A DNA stretch of 32,145 bases from positions 1-32,145 of the forward strand of contig WFSF01000227.1 in the NCBI GenBank assembly GCA_015486155.1. Reading direction: 5' to 3'. Under the pieces are notes generated by a model that saw only the letters and a program-made list of their open reading frames with translations, was not told the origin of the DNA and ran no database searches. This document shows, piece after piece, positions 25,505 through 32,145 of this stretch; position 1 is the first letter of the stretch, and each line of letters begins with the position of its first letter. This DNA comes from Armatimonadota bacterium. GTDB lineage: Bacteria; Armatimonadota; Hebobacteria; Hebobacterales; Hebobacteraceae. The position numbers and the translations under genes were made by a program.

Positions 25505-26272
25505 CTAGCCCGGCGGCCAGTCGAACGACCAGCCGTCCAGGGCCTCCCGCGCGCGCTCGTCGGTCAGATCGAGCCGCACCGGGGTCACGGAGATGAAATT
25601 GTTTCGGACCGCGTGGACGTCGCTCCCCGGCCCGTCGCCGTCGTTGACCCGTTCCCCCGTGAGCCAGTAATACACCCCGCCCCGGGGGTCGGTGCGCCGC
25701 TCGATGCGGTTGTCGTAGCGAAGCGGGCCCTGGCGGGTGAGGGTGACGCCGGCGATTTCCTCCTCGCTCACGGCGGGCACGTTGACGTTCAGAAAACAGC
25801 CCTCCGGCAGGCCCTGGGAAAGTATCTTCTCGGCCAGCGCGCGGGCGAAGCGCGCGGCCGGCGCGAAGTCGTCCGCCTGGTTGGAGGCCACGCTGACGGC
25901 GAAGGCGGGCAGGCCGCAGATGGCGGCTTCCATGGCGGCCGCCACCGTGCCCGAGTAGATGATATCCACCCCAAGGTTGGGGCCGAGGTTTATGCCGGAC
26001 ACCACCAGGTCGGGTCGGCCCAGCACGTCCGCGCTGGTGCCGAGCGCCACGCAGTCGGCCGGGGTTCCATTGCCCGCGTAGGCCTCGCTGCCGTCCTTCA
26101 GGAGCACCCGCGTCAGGCGCAGGGGTTTGTGGAGGGTGATGGCGTGGCTGGAGGCGCTGCGGGGGCGCTCCGGGGCCACCGCAACCACCTGGCCCAGGGA
26201 GGACAGGGACTGCTTCAGCGCCAGCAGTCCCGGCGCGTGGACGCCGTCGTCGTTGGTAACGAGAATCTTCAT
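25505..26272 (-). CDS. surE: 5'/3'-nucleotidase SurE
   Basis: Metal-dependent nucleoside monophosphate phosphatase, 255 aa. LVTNDDGVHAPG with D8 and D9, RSASSHAIT near 38-45, NGTPADCVALG and VSGINLGPNLG carry the metal and active-site residues. The family-typical IYSGTVAAAMEA follows. Commonly a stress-survival gene near pcm or nlpD; here it lies between serA and a radical SAM gene. The 59 bp to serA contain no clear terminator. Confidence 0.96.
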   Translation of the reverse strand: MKILVTNDDGVHAPGLLALKQSLSSLGQVVAVAPERPRSASSHAITLHKPLRLTRVLLKDGSEAYAGNGTPADCVALGTSADVLGRPDLVVSGINLGPNLGVDIIYSGTVAAAMEAAICGLPAFAVSVASNQADDFAPAARFARALAEKILSQGLPEGCFLNVNVPAVSEEEIAGVTLTRQGPLRYDNRIERRTDPRGGVYYWLTGERVNDGDGPGSDVHAVRNNFISVTPVRLDLTDERAREALDGWSFDWPPG

Positions 26273-26331
26273 TTCACCGTTCTGAAAGGCTGCGTCCCCG
26301 GAGGAAAAGCGATGATCGGTCCCGCGGACGG

Positions 26332-27939
26332 CTACAGTTCGACCACCTGAGCCGTCATGACGCCGTCCACCTCGAGCAGCAGCCGCCTCACTTCATCCGG
26401 CACCGGGTTGTCCAGCGCCAGCACCATCACCGAGCGCCCGCCGGGGCCGGCCTGAGCCCGCCCCACGTGCATGCCGGCGATGTTGATGGAGTGCTTCCCC
26501 AGGATGGTGCCCACCTGTCCGATCATCCCCGGCTTGTCTATGTGCATGGAGACCAGCATGATGCCGGAGGGGACGAAGTCCATGCGATACTGGTCCATGC
26601 GCACCACCCGCGGCTCCCGGTGTCCGAAGAGCGTGCCCGCGATGGTGCGCTCCTCGCCGTCGGTAATGACCTTGGAGATGATGAGACTGAGGTAGTCCTG
26701 GGATTCCCGGCTGCGGGACTCGACGATCTTCAGCCCCCGGCCCTCCGCGACCAGAAGGGCGTTGACCAGGTTTACGGGGATATCCAGGATGGGCTCCAGC
26801 AGGCCCTTCAGGAAGGCGCGGGTGAGCAGTTGGGTGTCGTGGTCCGCGAGCTGCCCGGCGAAGACGAGTTCCGCGCCGGTCATGGGGCCTTCGGCGAGCT
26901 GGGCGTGAAAGCGCCCCAGTTTCTCCGCCAGCTCCAGGTAGGGCTGGAGGGTCCGCAGGGTCTCCGCGCTCACCGGCATCACGTTCACCGCGCTGCGCGC
27001 GGGCCGGCCGTGCAGCACGTCCAGCACCTGCTGGCTCACGTCCACCGCCACCTTCACCTGCGCCTCCGCGGTGGAGGCCCCCAGGTGGGGGGTGACCACC
27101 ACGCGGTCGAGCCCCAGCAGGGGGCTGTCCGTGGGGGGCTCCTGCTCGAATACGTCCAGCCCCGCGCCGGCCACCCGGCCGCTCTCGACGGCCTCTGCGA
27201 GGGCCGCTTCGTCCACCACTCCGCCGCGGGCGCAGTTGATGATGCGCACGCCCGGCTTCACCCGGGAAAGGGTTTCCGCGTTCAACAGGCCGCGGGTGTC
27301 CTTGGTCAGGGGGACGTGGACGGTGATGAAGTCGGATCGGGCCAGCAAGTCGTCCAGGTCGACCAGTTCCACGCCCAGGCGCTCCGCCTGCTCGGCCGAG
27401 ACGAACGGATCGTGCGCGAGCACGGTCATGCCGAAGGCGCGCGCCCTCGCCGCCACCTCCGCGCCGATCTTGCCCAGCCCGATCACCCCGAGCGCCTTGT
27501 TCAACAACTCGACGCCCACGAACGCGCTGCGCTTCCATTCCCCGGCCTTCAGGGAGGCGTTGGCCGCGGGGATGTTGCGCGCCACCGCCAGCAGCAGCGC
27601 CCACGTGTGCTCCGCGGCGGCGATGGTGTTGCCCTCGGGGGAGTTGCACACCACCACGCCCCGGCGGGTGGCCGCTTCCACGTCGATGTTGTCCACCCCC
27701 ACGCCGGCGCGCCCGATCACCTGCAGCCTGGCCGCGGCCTCCAGCACCTCCGCGGTCACCTTGGTGGCGCTTCTCACCAGCAAGGCGTCCGCGTGCTCGA
27801 TCTCCTGGAGCAGTTCGTCGAGGCCGAGCCCGGTCTTGACCACCAGCTCGACGTCCGGCGACTCCCGCAGCGCGGCCAGGCCCGCCTCGGCCAGCTTATC
27901 GGTGACCAGCACCCGCCACTTGCGCCCGGTGTCGCTCAC
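26332..27939 (-). CDS. serA: D-3-phosphoglycerate dehydrogenase SerA
   Basis: First enzyme of serine synthesis: oxidises 3-phosphoglycerate to phosphohydroxypyruvate with NAD. The 535-aa length is the long type. Substrate-binding N-terminus (LLVRSATKV, GRAGVGVDNID), Rossmann loop GLGKIG at 154-159, catalytic R238, E267 and H285 (TPHLGAST), an intervening ASB domain (about 325-455) and a C-terminal ACT domain (MLVSMHIDKPGMIGQVGTIL) for probable serine feedback. It begins three bases after the aminotransferase stop. Confidence 0.97.
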   Translation of the reverse strand: MSDTGRKWRVLVTDKLAEAGLAALRESPDVELVVKTGLGLDELLQEIEHADALLVRSATKVTAEVLEAAARLQVIGRAGVGVDNIDVEAATRRGVVVCNSPEGNTIAAAEHTWALLLAVARNIPAANASLKAGEWKRSAFVGVELLNKALGVIGLGKIGAEVAARARAFGMTVLAHDPFVSAEQAERLGVELVDLDDLLARSDFITVHVPLTKDTRGLLNAETLSRVKPGVRIINCARGGVVDEAALAEAVESGRVAGAGLDVFEQEPPTDSPLLGLDRVVVTPHLGASTAEAQVKVAVDVSQQVLDVLHGRPARSAVNVMPVSAETLRTLQPYLELAEKLGRFHAQLAEGPMTGAELVFAGQLADHDTQLLTRAFLKGLLEPILDIPVNLVNALLVAEGRGLKIVESRSRESQDYLSLIISKVITDGEERTIAGTLFGHREPRVVRMDQYRMDFVPSGIMLVSMHIDKPGMIGQVGTILGKHSINIAGMHVGRAQAGPGGRSVMVLALDNPVPDEVRRLLLEVDGVMTAQVVEL

Positions 27940-27942
27940 CGC

Positions 27943-29091
27943 TCAGCCCCTCAGCGCCTGCACCGCGGCCGCGGCTCCGGCCCCCGGGTCGCAGTCCCAC
28001 CCGAGTTCCTTCAGGGCGAGCCCCAGGCACCCGAGACAGGCGATGATATCGGTCTCGTATACCAGCCCCAGGTGTCCGATGCGGAAGATCTTTTCCTTGA
28101 GGCTCTGCTGCCCGCCGGCCAGCACCACATCGTACTTGTCCAGCATCAGCCCGCGCAGATCGGCCACCTTCACCCCCTCGGGCACGCGCACCGCGGTCAC
28201 GGCATTGCTCGCCACCGATTCGTCGGCCAGCAGTTTCAGGCCGAGCGCCTTCACTCCCGCGCGCACCGCCCCGGCCAGCCGCGCGTGCCGCGCGTGGCAG
28301 TTGTCCAGCCCCTCCCGCTCCAGTATCTGCAATGCGGCCTGCAGCTGTAGCACCTGGGGAACCGCGGGCGTCCACGGGGTCTGGCCCTGTTCGAGGTACT
28401 GCCGGGCCCGCTGGAGGTCGAAGTAGAACCGCGGCATCTCGGCGGTCTTCATCGCCTCCGCGGCGCGCTTGCTGACGGCGACGAAGACCAGACCCGGCGG
28501 CACCATGAAGGCCTTCTGCGAGCCGGCCACCATCACGTCCACCCCCCACTCGTCCATCCGGAAATCGATGGCCACCAGGGAGGAGATTCCGTCCACCAGG
28601 AGCAGCGCGCCGTGCTCGCGCACCACCTTTCCGATGGCGGCCAGGTCGTTCGTGACGCCGGTGGAGGTCTCGTTGTGGGTCACCAGGACGGCCTTGATCT
28701 CCTTCCCGGTGTCGGCGTCGAGGCGGGCCTTGATTTTCGCCGGATCGGCCGCCTGGCCCATCTCGAAGTCCAGTTTTTCCACCTCGGCGCCATAGGTGGA
28801 GGCGATGGAGGCGAACCGGTTGCCGAACACGCCGATGCTGACCGATAGCACGTGGTCGCCGGGGGAGAGGAAGTTCACGATCGCCGCTTCCAGCCCGCCC
28901 GTGCCGGAGGCGGTGAGGATGAATATCTCGTCCTTGGTCCTGAAAACCCTCTTGAGACCTTCGGTGCACGCCTCCAGGGCCGCCTTGAACTCCGGCCCCC
29001 GATGGTTGATCATGGGCCTGGCGCCGGCCAGGAGGATGCTCTGGGGTACGGCCGTCGGCCCGGGGATCATCAGCAATTGTCGCTCGCCCAA
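27943..29091 (-). CDS. Class V aminotransferase (serine/alanine-glyoxylate type), probable serine-pathway transaminase
   Basis: A 382-aa PLP enzyme of the AGXT/serine-pyruvate group. LMIPGPTAVP at the start, TASGTGGLEAAI phosphate-binding loop, NETSTGV, D167 (LLLVDGISSL) and the PLP lysine K193 in GSQKAFMVPPG. The gene pairs immediately with serA, so it may transaminate phosphohydroxypyruvate in place of SerC, as inferred for similar aminotransferase-serA pairs elsewhere; glyoxylate or aspartate activity is an alternative. Start TTG 29091 has GGAGG six bases upstream. Confidence 0.9.
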   Translation of the reverse strand: MGERQLLMIPGPTAVPQSILLAGARPMINHRGPEFKAALEACTEGLKRVFRTKDEIFILTASGTGGLEAAIVNFLSPGDHVLSVSIGVFGNRFASIASTYGAEVEKLDFEMGQAADPAKIKARLDADTGKEIKAVLVTHNETSTGVTNDLAAIGKVVREHGALLLVDGISSLVAIDFRMDEWGVDVMVAGSQKAFMVPPGLVFVAVSKRAAEAMKTAEMPRFYFDLQRARQYLEQGQTPWTPAVPQVLQLQAALQILEREGLDNCHARHARLAGAVRAGVKALGLKLLADESVASNAVTAVRVPEGVKVADLRGLMLDKYDVVLAGGQQSLKEKIFRIGHLGLVYETDIIACLGCLGLALKELGWDCDPGAGAAAAVQALRG

Positions 29092-29132
29092 CGTTCGCCT
29101 CCTGATCTAGTGGTGTCCCGCGCGGGGGCCAC

Positions 29133-29162
29133 ATTATCGCCGAAGTGAGGACGGCTTGTCAA
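29133..29162 (-). promoter_or_regulatory. Sigma-70 promoter of the aminotransferase-serA operon
   Basis: On the minus strand, TTGACA (29162-29157), an 18-bp spacer and GATAAT (29138-29133) lie about 40 bp before the aminotransferase start. Both boxes are near consensus. Confidence 0.82.
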
Positions 29163-29264
29163 CGCGCTGAGGCGTGCGCTTCATTGTACTGCAAGGGCGT
29201 CGCGCCTGCAGATCCATCGCTCTCTGTGCAATCGGTCTTTGCGGGGCGGTCCCCTGCTGAAAAA

Positions 29265-29376
29265 GGACCGCTGTTTTATGGCGACGCGCTGCGCAAGCAT
29301 CGCCGGATGGATCCCTCGCCTTATTACAGCCGAGTGTCTCCGGCGCTCGGGCTCGGGATGACAATATGGGCGGCGG
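29265..29376 (+). repeat. Dispersed repeat, copy A
   Basis: About 112 bp that align over their length with 31861-31974 in the same orientation. Shared blocks include CATCGCCGGATGGAT-type and CTCGGGCTCGG-type stretches. An internal stem (29330-29336 with 29344-29350) lies where copy B has a 9-bp stem, although the stem bases differ. Confidence 0.75.
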
Positions 29377-29390
29377 GCGTGGGTAAGCCT

Positions 29391-29411
29391 GCACAGGCAG
29401 GATGCCTGTGC
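29391..29411. repeat. Hairpin repeat GCACAGGCA-gga-TGCCTGTGC
   Basis: A perfect 9-bp inverted repeat with a three-base loop. Read on the minus strand it gives the S-T-G-I-L-P-V-like translation that recurs in intergenic regions of several uncultivated diderm phyla, from general recollection. Confidence 0.6.
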
Positions 29412-29467
29412 TACTGGATGAGAGTTTCCGGCCTCGCGGGCCGTGGCCCTGCTGTAGGGCGGGCACA

Positions 29468-29503
29468 TGGCTAAAGTCTGCCTGCGGCAGACCGCCATCC
29501 CGG
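29468..29503 (+). repeat. TGGCTAA-hairpin-CGCCAT element, copy 1
   Basis: TGGCTAA is followed by GTCTGCC-tgc-GGCAGAC and CGCCATCCCGG. A second copy at 29616-29650 has the same flanks but a different, still perfectly paired 7-bp stem. Confidence 0.65.
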
Positions 29504-29615
29504 CCCTCTGGGCTTAGGGACCTTTGCCCGCCACGCAAGTGGAGCTTGCGAAGAGTGGTTCGTTTGTGTGAGGTGGTTTAGCGGGGATGGGTCCCTAGGC
29601 CTGAAGGCCGGGATG

Positions 29616-29650
29616 TGGCTAAGCCCGCCGAAGGCGGGCCGCCATGGCGG
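29616..29650 (+). repeat. TGGCTAA-hairpin-CGCCAT element, copy 2
   Basis: TGGCTAA is followed by GCCCGCC-gaa-GGCGGGC and CGCCATGGCGG. Three stem pairs differ from copy 1, and each difference is compensated on the other arm. The 3' flank merges with the palindrome at 29637-29652. Confidence 0.65.
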
Positions 29651-29801
29651 CCGTAGGCCTAGCCAGCGGTCGCCTGTGGCGACCTAGCCACCCGCCCTAT
29701 CCTGCTTCGTCCGCCTATGGCGGACTACGCAGGACAAGCAGAACGGCCGGCGGGCATGCGTCCCGCCAGAGGCGAGACGACATCTCCGCCCTACAGAGGC
29801 G

Positions 29802-31250
29802 CTACAGTATATACCGCGCCAGGTCCTGGTCCTGGATGACGTCGGCGAGTTGCTGGCGGACGTACTCGGGGGTGACGGTGATATGGGCGGGGGAGATGTC
29901 GGAGGCCTCGAAGGAGACCTCCTCCAGCAGGCGCTCCATGATGGTGTGCAGCCGCCGCGCGCCGATGTTCTCGGTGCGTTCGTTCACCTGGGCGGCGACG
30001 CGGGCGATCTCGGCGATGCCCTCGGGGGTGAATTCGAGCTCCACGCCCTCGGTGGCCATCAGGGCGGCATACTGCCGGATGAGGGAGTTCCGGGGCTCGG
30101 TGAGGATGCGCACGAAATCCTCCTCGCCGAGCGCGCTGAGGTTGACCCGCAGCGGGAACCGTCCCTGGAGCTCGGGGATGAGGTCGGAGGGCTTGGTGGT
30201 GTGGAAGGCGCCGGCGGCGATGAAGAGGATGTGGTCGGTGCGCACCGGCCCGTACTTGGTCATCACCGTGGAGCCCTCGACGATGGGCAACAGGCCGCGC
30301 TGGACGCCCTCGCGGCTGACGTCGGGGCCGACGCCGCGCTCCCGGCCGGCGATCTTGTCCATCTCGTCCACGAAGATGATGCCGGACTGCTCGGCCCGGT
30401 CGATCGCCTCCCCGGTGACCTGGTCCATGTCAATCATGCGCTCTGCTTCCTGGTCGACGAGGATGCGCTTCGCCTCGGCCACCGTCACCGAGCGCCGCCG
30501 CCGCTGCTTGGGGAACATGCCGCCAAGCATGTCCTGGAGGTTCATTCCCATCTCCTCCATCCCCCCGCTCCCGAAGATGGGGATGGTCATGAATCGGCTC
30601 TCTTCCACCTCGATCTCGATGATGCGCTTGTCCAGTTCCCCGGCGAGCAGACGCCGCCGCAGCTCCTCGCGGTCCGGGGGCTCCGGCCGATGCTCCTCCT
30701 CCGCCTCCACCGGTTCGGGGGGCCGCTGCTGGAGGATGGCGGCCATGGTCTCGCCGATGCTGTGGAAGCCCCCGGCCGGCCCGGGCCGGCCCTCGCCGCG
30801 CCCCTGGAGCGCGTTGAGGATGCGCTCGATGGCCCGGCGCTCGGCCCGCTCCCGCACGGCCTGCACCTTCTCCTCCCGCACCATGCGCACGGATGCCTCC
30901 ACCAGGTCGCGCACCATGGCGTCCACGTCCCGGCCCACATAGCCGACCTCGGTGAACTTGGTGGCCTCCACCTTGACGAAGGGGGCCTTCACGAGTTTGG
31001 CCAGCCGGCGCGCGATCTCCGTCTTGCCCACGCCGGTGGGGCCGATCATGAGGATGTTCTTGGGGATCACCTCGTCGCGGATGTCGTCATCGAGCTGCCG
31101 GCGGCGCATCCGGTTCCGCAGCGCCACCGCCACCGCCCGCTTCGCCGCATTCTGCCCGACGATGTACTTGTCCAGCTCCTCGACGATCCGCCGAGGGGTG
31201 AGGTCCTGTAGTGTTGTGGTCACGTTCGCAGTATCGCCTCTAGTAGTCAT
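29802..31250 (-). CDS. hslU: ATP-dependent protease ATPase subunit HslU
   Basis: AAA+ unfoldase that feeds substrates to the HslV peptidase. 482 aa. [24 protein letters not shown]-domain start, Walker A GPTGVGKT at 70-77, pore loop GYVGRD, a large I-domain (about 130-290, with a long charged insert), Walker [12 protein letters not shown], sensor region and the C-terminal tail LARYIL that inserts into HslV. ATG 31250 lacks a good SD and would be nearly leaderless from the -10 at 31260-31265; GTG 31223 ([12 protein letters not shown]) is an alternative start. hslV, normally just upstream, is absent from the window. Confidence 0.96.
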   Translation of the reverse strand: MTTRGDTANVTTTLQDLTPRRIVEELDKYIVGQNAAKRAVAVALRNRMRRRQLDDDIRDEVIPKNILMIGPTGVGKTEIARRLAKLVKAPFVKVEATKFTEVGYVGRDVDAMVRDLVEASVRMVREEKVQAVRERAERRAIERILNALQGRGEGRPGPAGGFHSIGETMAAILQQRPPEPVEAEEEHRPEPPDREELRRRLLAGELDKRIIEIEVEESRFMTIPIFGSGGMEEMGMNLQDMLGGMFPKQRRRRSVTVAEAKRILVDQEAERMIDMDQVTGEAIDRAEQSGIIFVDEMDKIAGRERGVGPDVSREGVQRGLLPIVEGSTVMTKYGPVRTDHILFIAAGAFHTTKPSDLIPELQGRFPLRVNLSALGEEDFVRILTEPRNSLIRQYAALMATEGVELEFTPEGIAEIARVAAQVNERTENIGARRLHTIMERLLEEVSFEASDISPAHITVTPEYVRQQLADVIQDQDLARYIL

Positions 31251-31259
31251 AGCGCCACC

Positions 31260-31268
31260 ATTCTAGCA
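31260..31268 (-). promoter_or_regulatory. Extended -10 promoter of hslU
   Basis: TGCTAGAAT on the minus strand is an extended -10 element (TGn plus a five-of-six -10 box) nine bases before the hslU ATG. No -35 match is seen. A related TGCTAGTCT lies upstream of the zinc-ribbon gene near 31740. Confidence 0.5.
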
Positions 31269-31379
31269 CAAAGCGAGGAGGGAGGGGGGGAAGTGTGTGC
31301 CGGCAAGCGCGCGCGAACAGCGCCGAGCGGGCGCTCGGTTAGGAATCCCTATGAGGCTGGAGGCGTGTCGAGCGCGAGG

Positions 31380-31619
31380 CTAGACGGCCCTCACCCGATC
31401 TGTCGGCCGGTAGTTGCGGCAGTTGGTGCTTATGGACAGGGGTGAGGGATGCTCGGCCTCATGGCGGTCAACGTCGGTGTCGAGCGCCTGACAGATGCAA
31501 CGCGCACTGTCGAAGACCGCGCAGTCGGCACAGCGGCGGAGGATCGTATTGCAACGAAAGCAACGGCTCTGATTCTCCAGCCAGTTCTCGGTTCCACACG
31601 CGGGGCACTTGATCTGCAC
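31380..31619 (-). CDS. Small zinc-ribbon protein, unknown function
   Basis: From GTG 31619, 79 aa: IKCPACGTENWLENQSRCFRCN is a four-cysteine zinc ribbon, and a second Cys cluster follows (RRCADCAVFDSARCICQ). The polar C-terminus shows no further motif. The frame stays open to GTG 31706, but those 29 added residues look like translated spacer, so the start is uncertain. It resembles short zinc-ribbon/rubredoxin-like proteins of no known role. It lies upstream of hslU where hslV would be expected, separated from it by 129 bp with its own promoter. Confidence 0.6.
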   Translation of the reverse strand: MQIKCPACGTENWLENQSRCFRCNTILRRCADCAVFDSARCICQALDTDVDRHEAEHPSPLSISTNCRNYRPTDRVRAV

Positions 31620-31987
31620 CTCTGGTTCACCACCCTTCCTCAGACGGATAGCCTTCTGAAAACAGCCAAGGCGCTGCCCAGTCGCGGCGCCGCGAGGACG
31701 GAGCACGAGAACTTCACGGAGATATTGGGTTTCACCGATAAGACTAGCACAGGGAGGCTTTTGCGCCCGGATCAGATTCCTTGTTTGTGCAGTTATCGGG
31801 ACATTGAGGGACGCACAGGTGGGACATCCGCCTCCGGCGGACTACGCAGGACAAGCAAGAGGACCGCGCATTTATGGAGACGCGCTTCGCAAGCGTCGCC
31901 GGATGGATTCCTCGCGCTATTACGGCCGGGCGCCGCAGGCGCCCGGGCTCGGAATGACAAGAAGGGGGCGGCGGATTTCGGACGCGG
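31620..31987. other. Intergenic region between zinc-ribbon gene and tRNA-Ser
   Basis: 368 bp without a convincing gene. It contains a TCCGCC-tcc-GGCGGA hairpin at 31827-31841 joined to GGACTACGCAGGACAAGCA, which also occurs at 29722-29740, and copy B of the dispersed repeat directly beside the tRNA. Confidence 0.6.
31861..31974 (+). repeat. Dispersed repeat, copy B
   Basis: About 114 bp matching 29265-29376 in the same orientation, with a perfect 9-bp stem CCGGGCGCC-gca-GGCGCCCGG (31926-31946). It ends 13 bp from the 3' end of the tRNA gene. Confidence 0.75.
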
Positions 31988-32081
31988 TGGCGGAGAGAGT
32001 GGGATTCGAACCCACGAGGCGGGGATTAGCCGCCTACACGATTTCGAGTCGTGCGCCTTCGACCAACTCGGCCATCTCTCC
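31988..32081 (-). tRNA. tRNA-Ser (anticodon CGA)
   Basis: On the minus strand the acceptor arms GGAGAGA (32081-32075) and TCTCTCC (31998-31992) pair fully. The anticodon arm ACGA-CTCGAAA-TCGT carries CGA, reading UCG serine codons. A long variable arm (GGCGG...CCGCC) and the T-arm GTGGG-TTCGAAT-CCCAC are present. The discriminator is G, and CCA is encoded (31990-31988). The class II shape and G discriminator agree with serine. Confidence 0.96.
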
Positions 32082-32145
32082 GTCTGTGAGTATAGAAGGT
32101 GAGTCGGAGGGGTGTCAATCCTGGCGCGCAAGGCCTGGGGGGGGT

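Larger units (their letters stand above)
29163..29801. other. Intergenic repeat and hairpin cluster
   Basis: About 640 bp between the serA-operon promoter and the hslU end without a gene. It holds one copy of a ~112-bp dispersed repeat (29265-29376), a 9-bp-stem hairpin (29391-29411), a pair of TGGCTAA-hairpin elements (29468 and 29616), an inverted module around CCTAGGGACC (29496-29522 and 29588-29615), a 16-bp palindrome (29637-29652) and stems at 29669-29685 and 29709-29725. Most stems are about 7 bp with three-base loops. Confidence 0.75.

Noticed and set aside
29134-29538. 134-aa minus-strand frame (and 31793-32131) with S-R-A-R-A-P-type sequence
   Set aside because: Both are translations of intergenic repeats; the second runs through the tRNA-Ser gene.
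29165-29800. Possible CRISPR array because of many palindromes
   Set aside because: Repeat units and spacing are irregular, no constant direct repeat of 24-40 bp with unique spacers, and no cas genes nearby.
31430-31633. 67-aa frame overlapping the zinc-ribbon gene
   Set aside because: It lies one frame off the Cys-rich reading frame and has no pattern of its own.

Overview
The window is GC-rich bacterial chromosome with dense, overlapping operons. A secretin (PilQ) with inner-membrane alignment proteins (PilM/N/O/P) implies a diderm cell envelope. SpoIID, 1,6-anhydro-MurNAc kinase, an archaeal-type phosphoglycerate mutase, frequent TTG/GTG starts, and intergenic hairpin repeats of the kind seen in uncultivated diderm phyla point to a little-studied lineage. 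Armatimonadota or a neighbouring phylum is a guess that the sequence alone cannot settle.

Layout. (1) 1-12018, minus strand: a type IV pilus locus, read right to left. It opens with a four-TM protein, an MglA-type GTPase and a DUF4388/PATAN protein, followed by pilM-pilN-pilO-pilP-like-pilQ. A 741-bp gap then holds two look-alike hairpins, a 51-bp tandem array and a duplicated 86-bp leader. After it come pilB (extension ATPase), pilT (retraction ATPase) and pilC (platform, cut by the window edge). (2) 12019-12516: a divergent intergenic region with a near-consensus sigma-70 promoter reading right. (3) 12517-23386, plus strand: DUF177, rpmF, plsX, fabH, fabD, fabG, acpP, fabF (the usual phospholipid/fatty-acid synthesis cluster). 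It continues with little spacing into a HAD phosphatase, a SpoIID-like lytic transglycosylase, anmK (cell-wall recycling) and apgM (glycolysis). (4) 23406-29091, minus strand: class V aminotransferase, serA, surE, a PflX-like radical SAM protein and a metallophosphoesterase, from a strong promoter at 29133-29162. (5) 29092-29801: repeat-rich spacer full of small hairpins. (6) 29802-32145, minus strand: hslU without an adjacent hslV, a small zinc-ribbon protein, a second repeat copy and a tRNA-Ser(CGA).

The pilus locus has most of the machine: motors, platform, alignment complex and outer-membrane pore. It lacks pilins, and a small-GTPase module that could choose the active pole sits at the head of the genes. 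The fab operon couples membrane synthesis to ribosomal protein L32 and to peptidoglycan turnover. The most intriguing non-coding signal is the tandem 86-bp element directly before pilB: its predicted stems are kept by G-U wobble only in the pilB-sense RNA.
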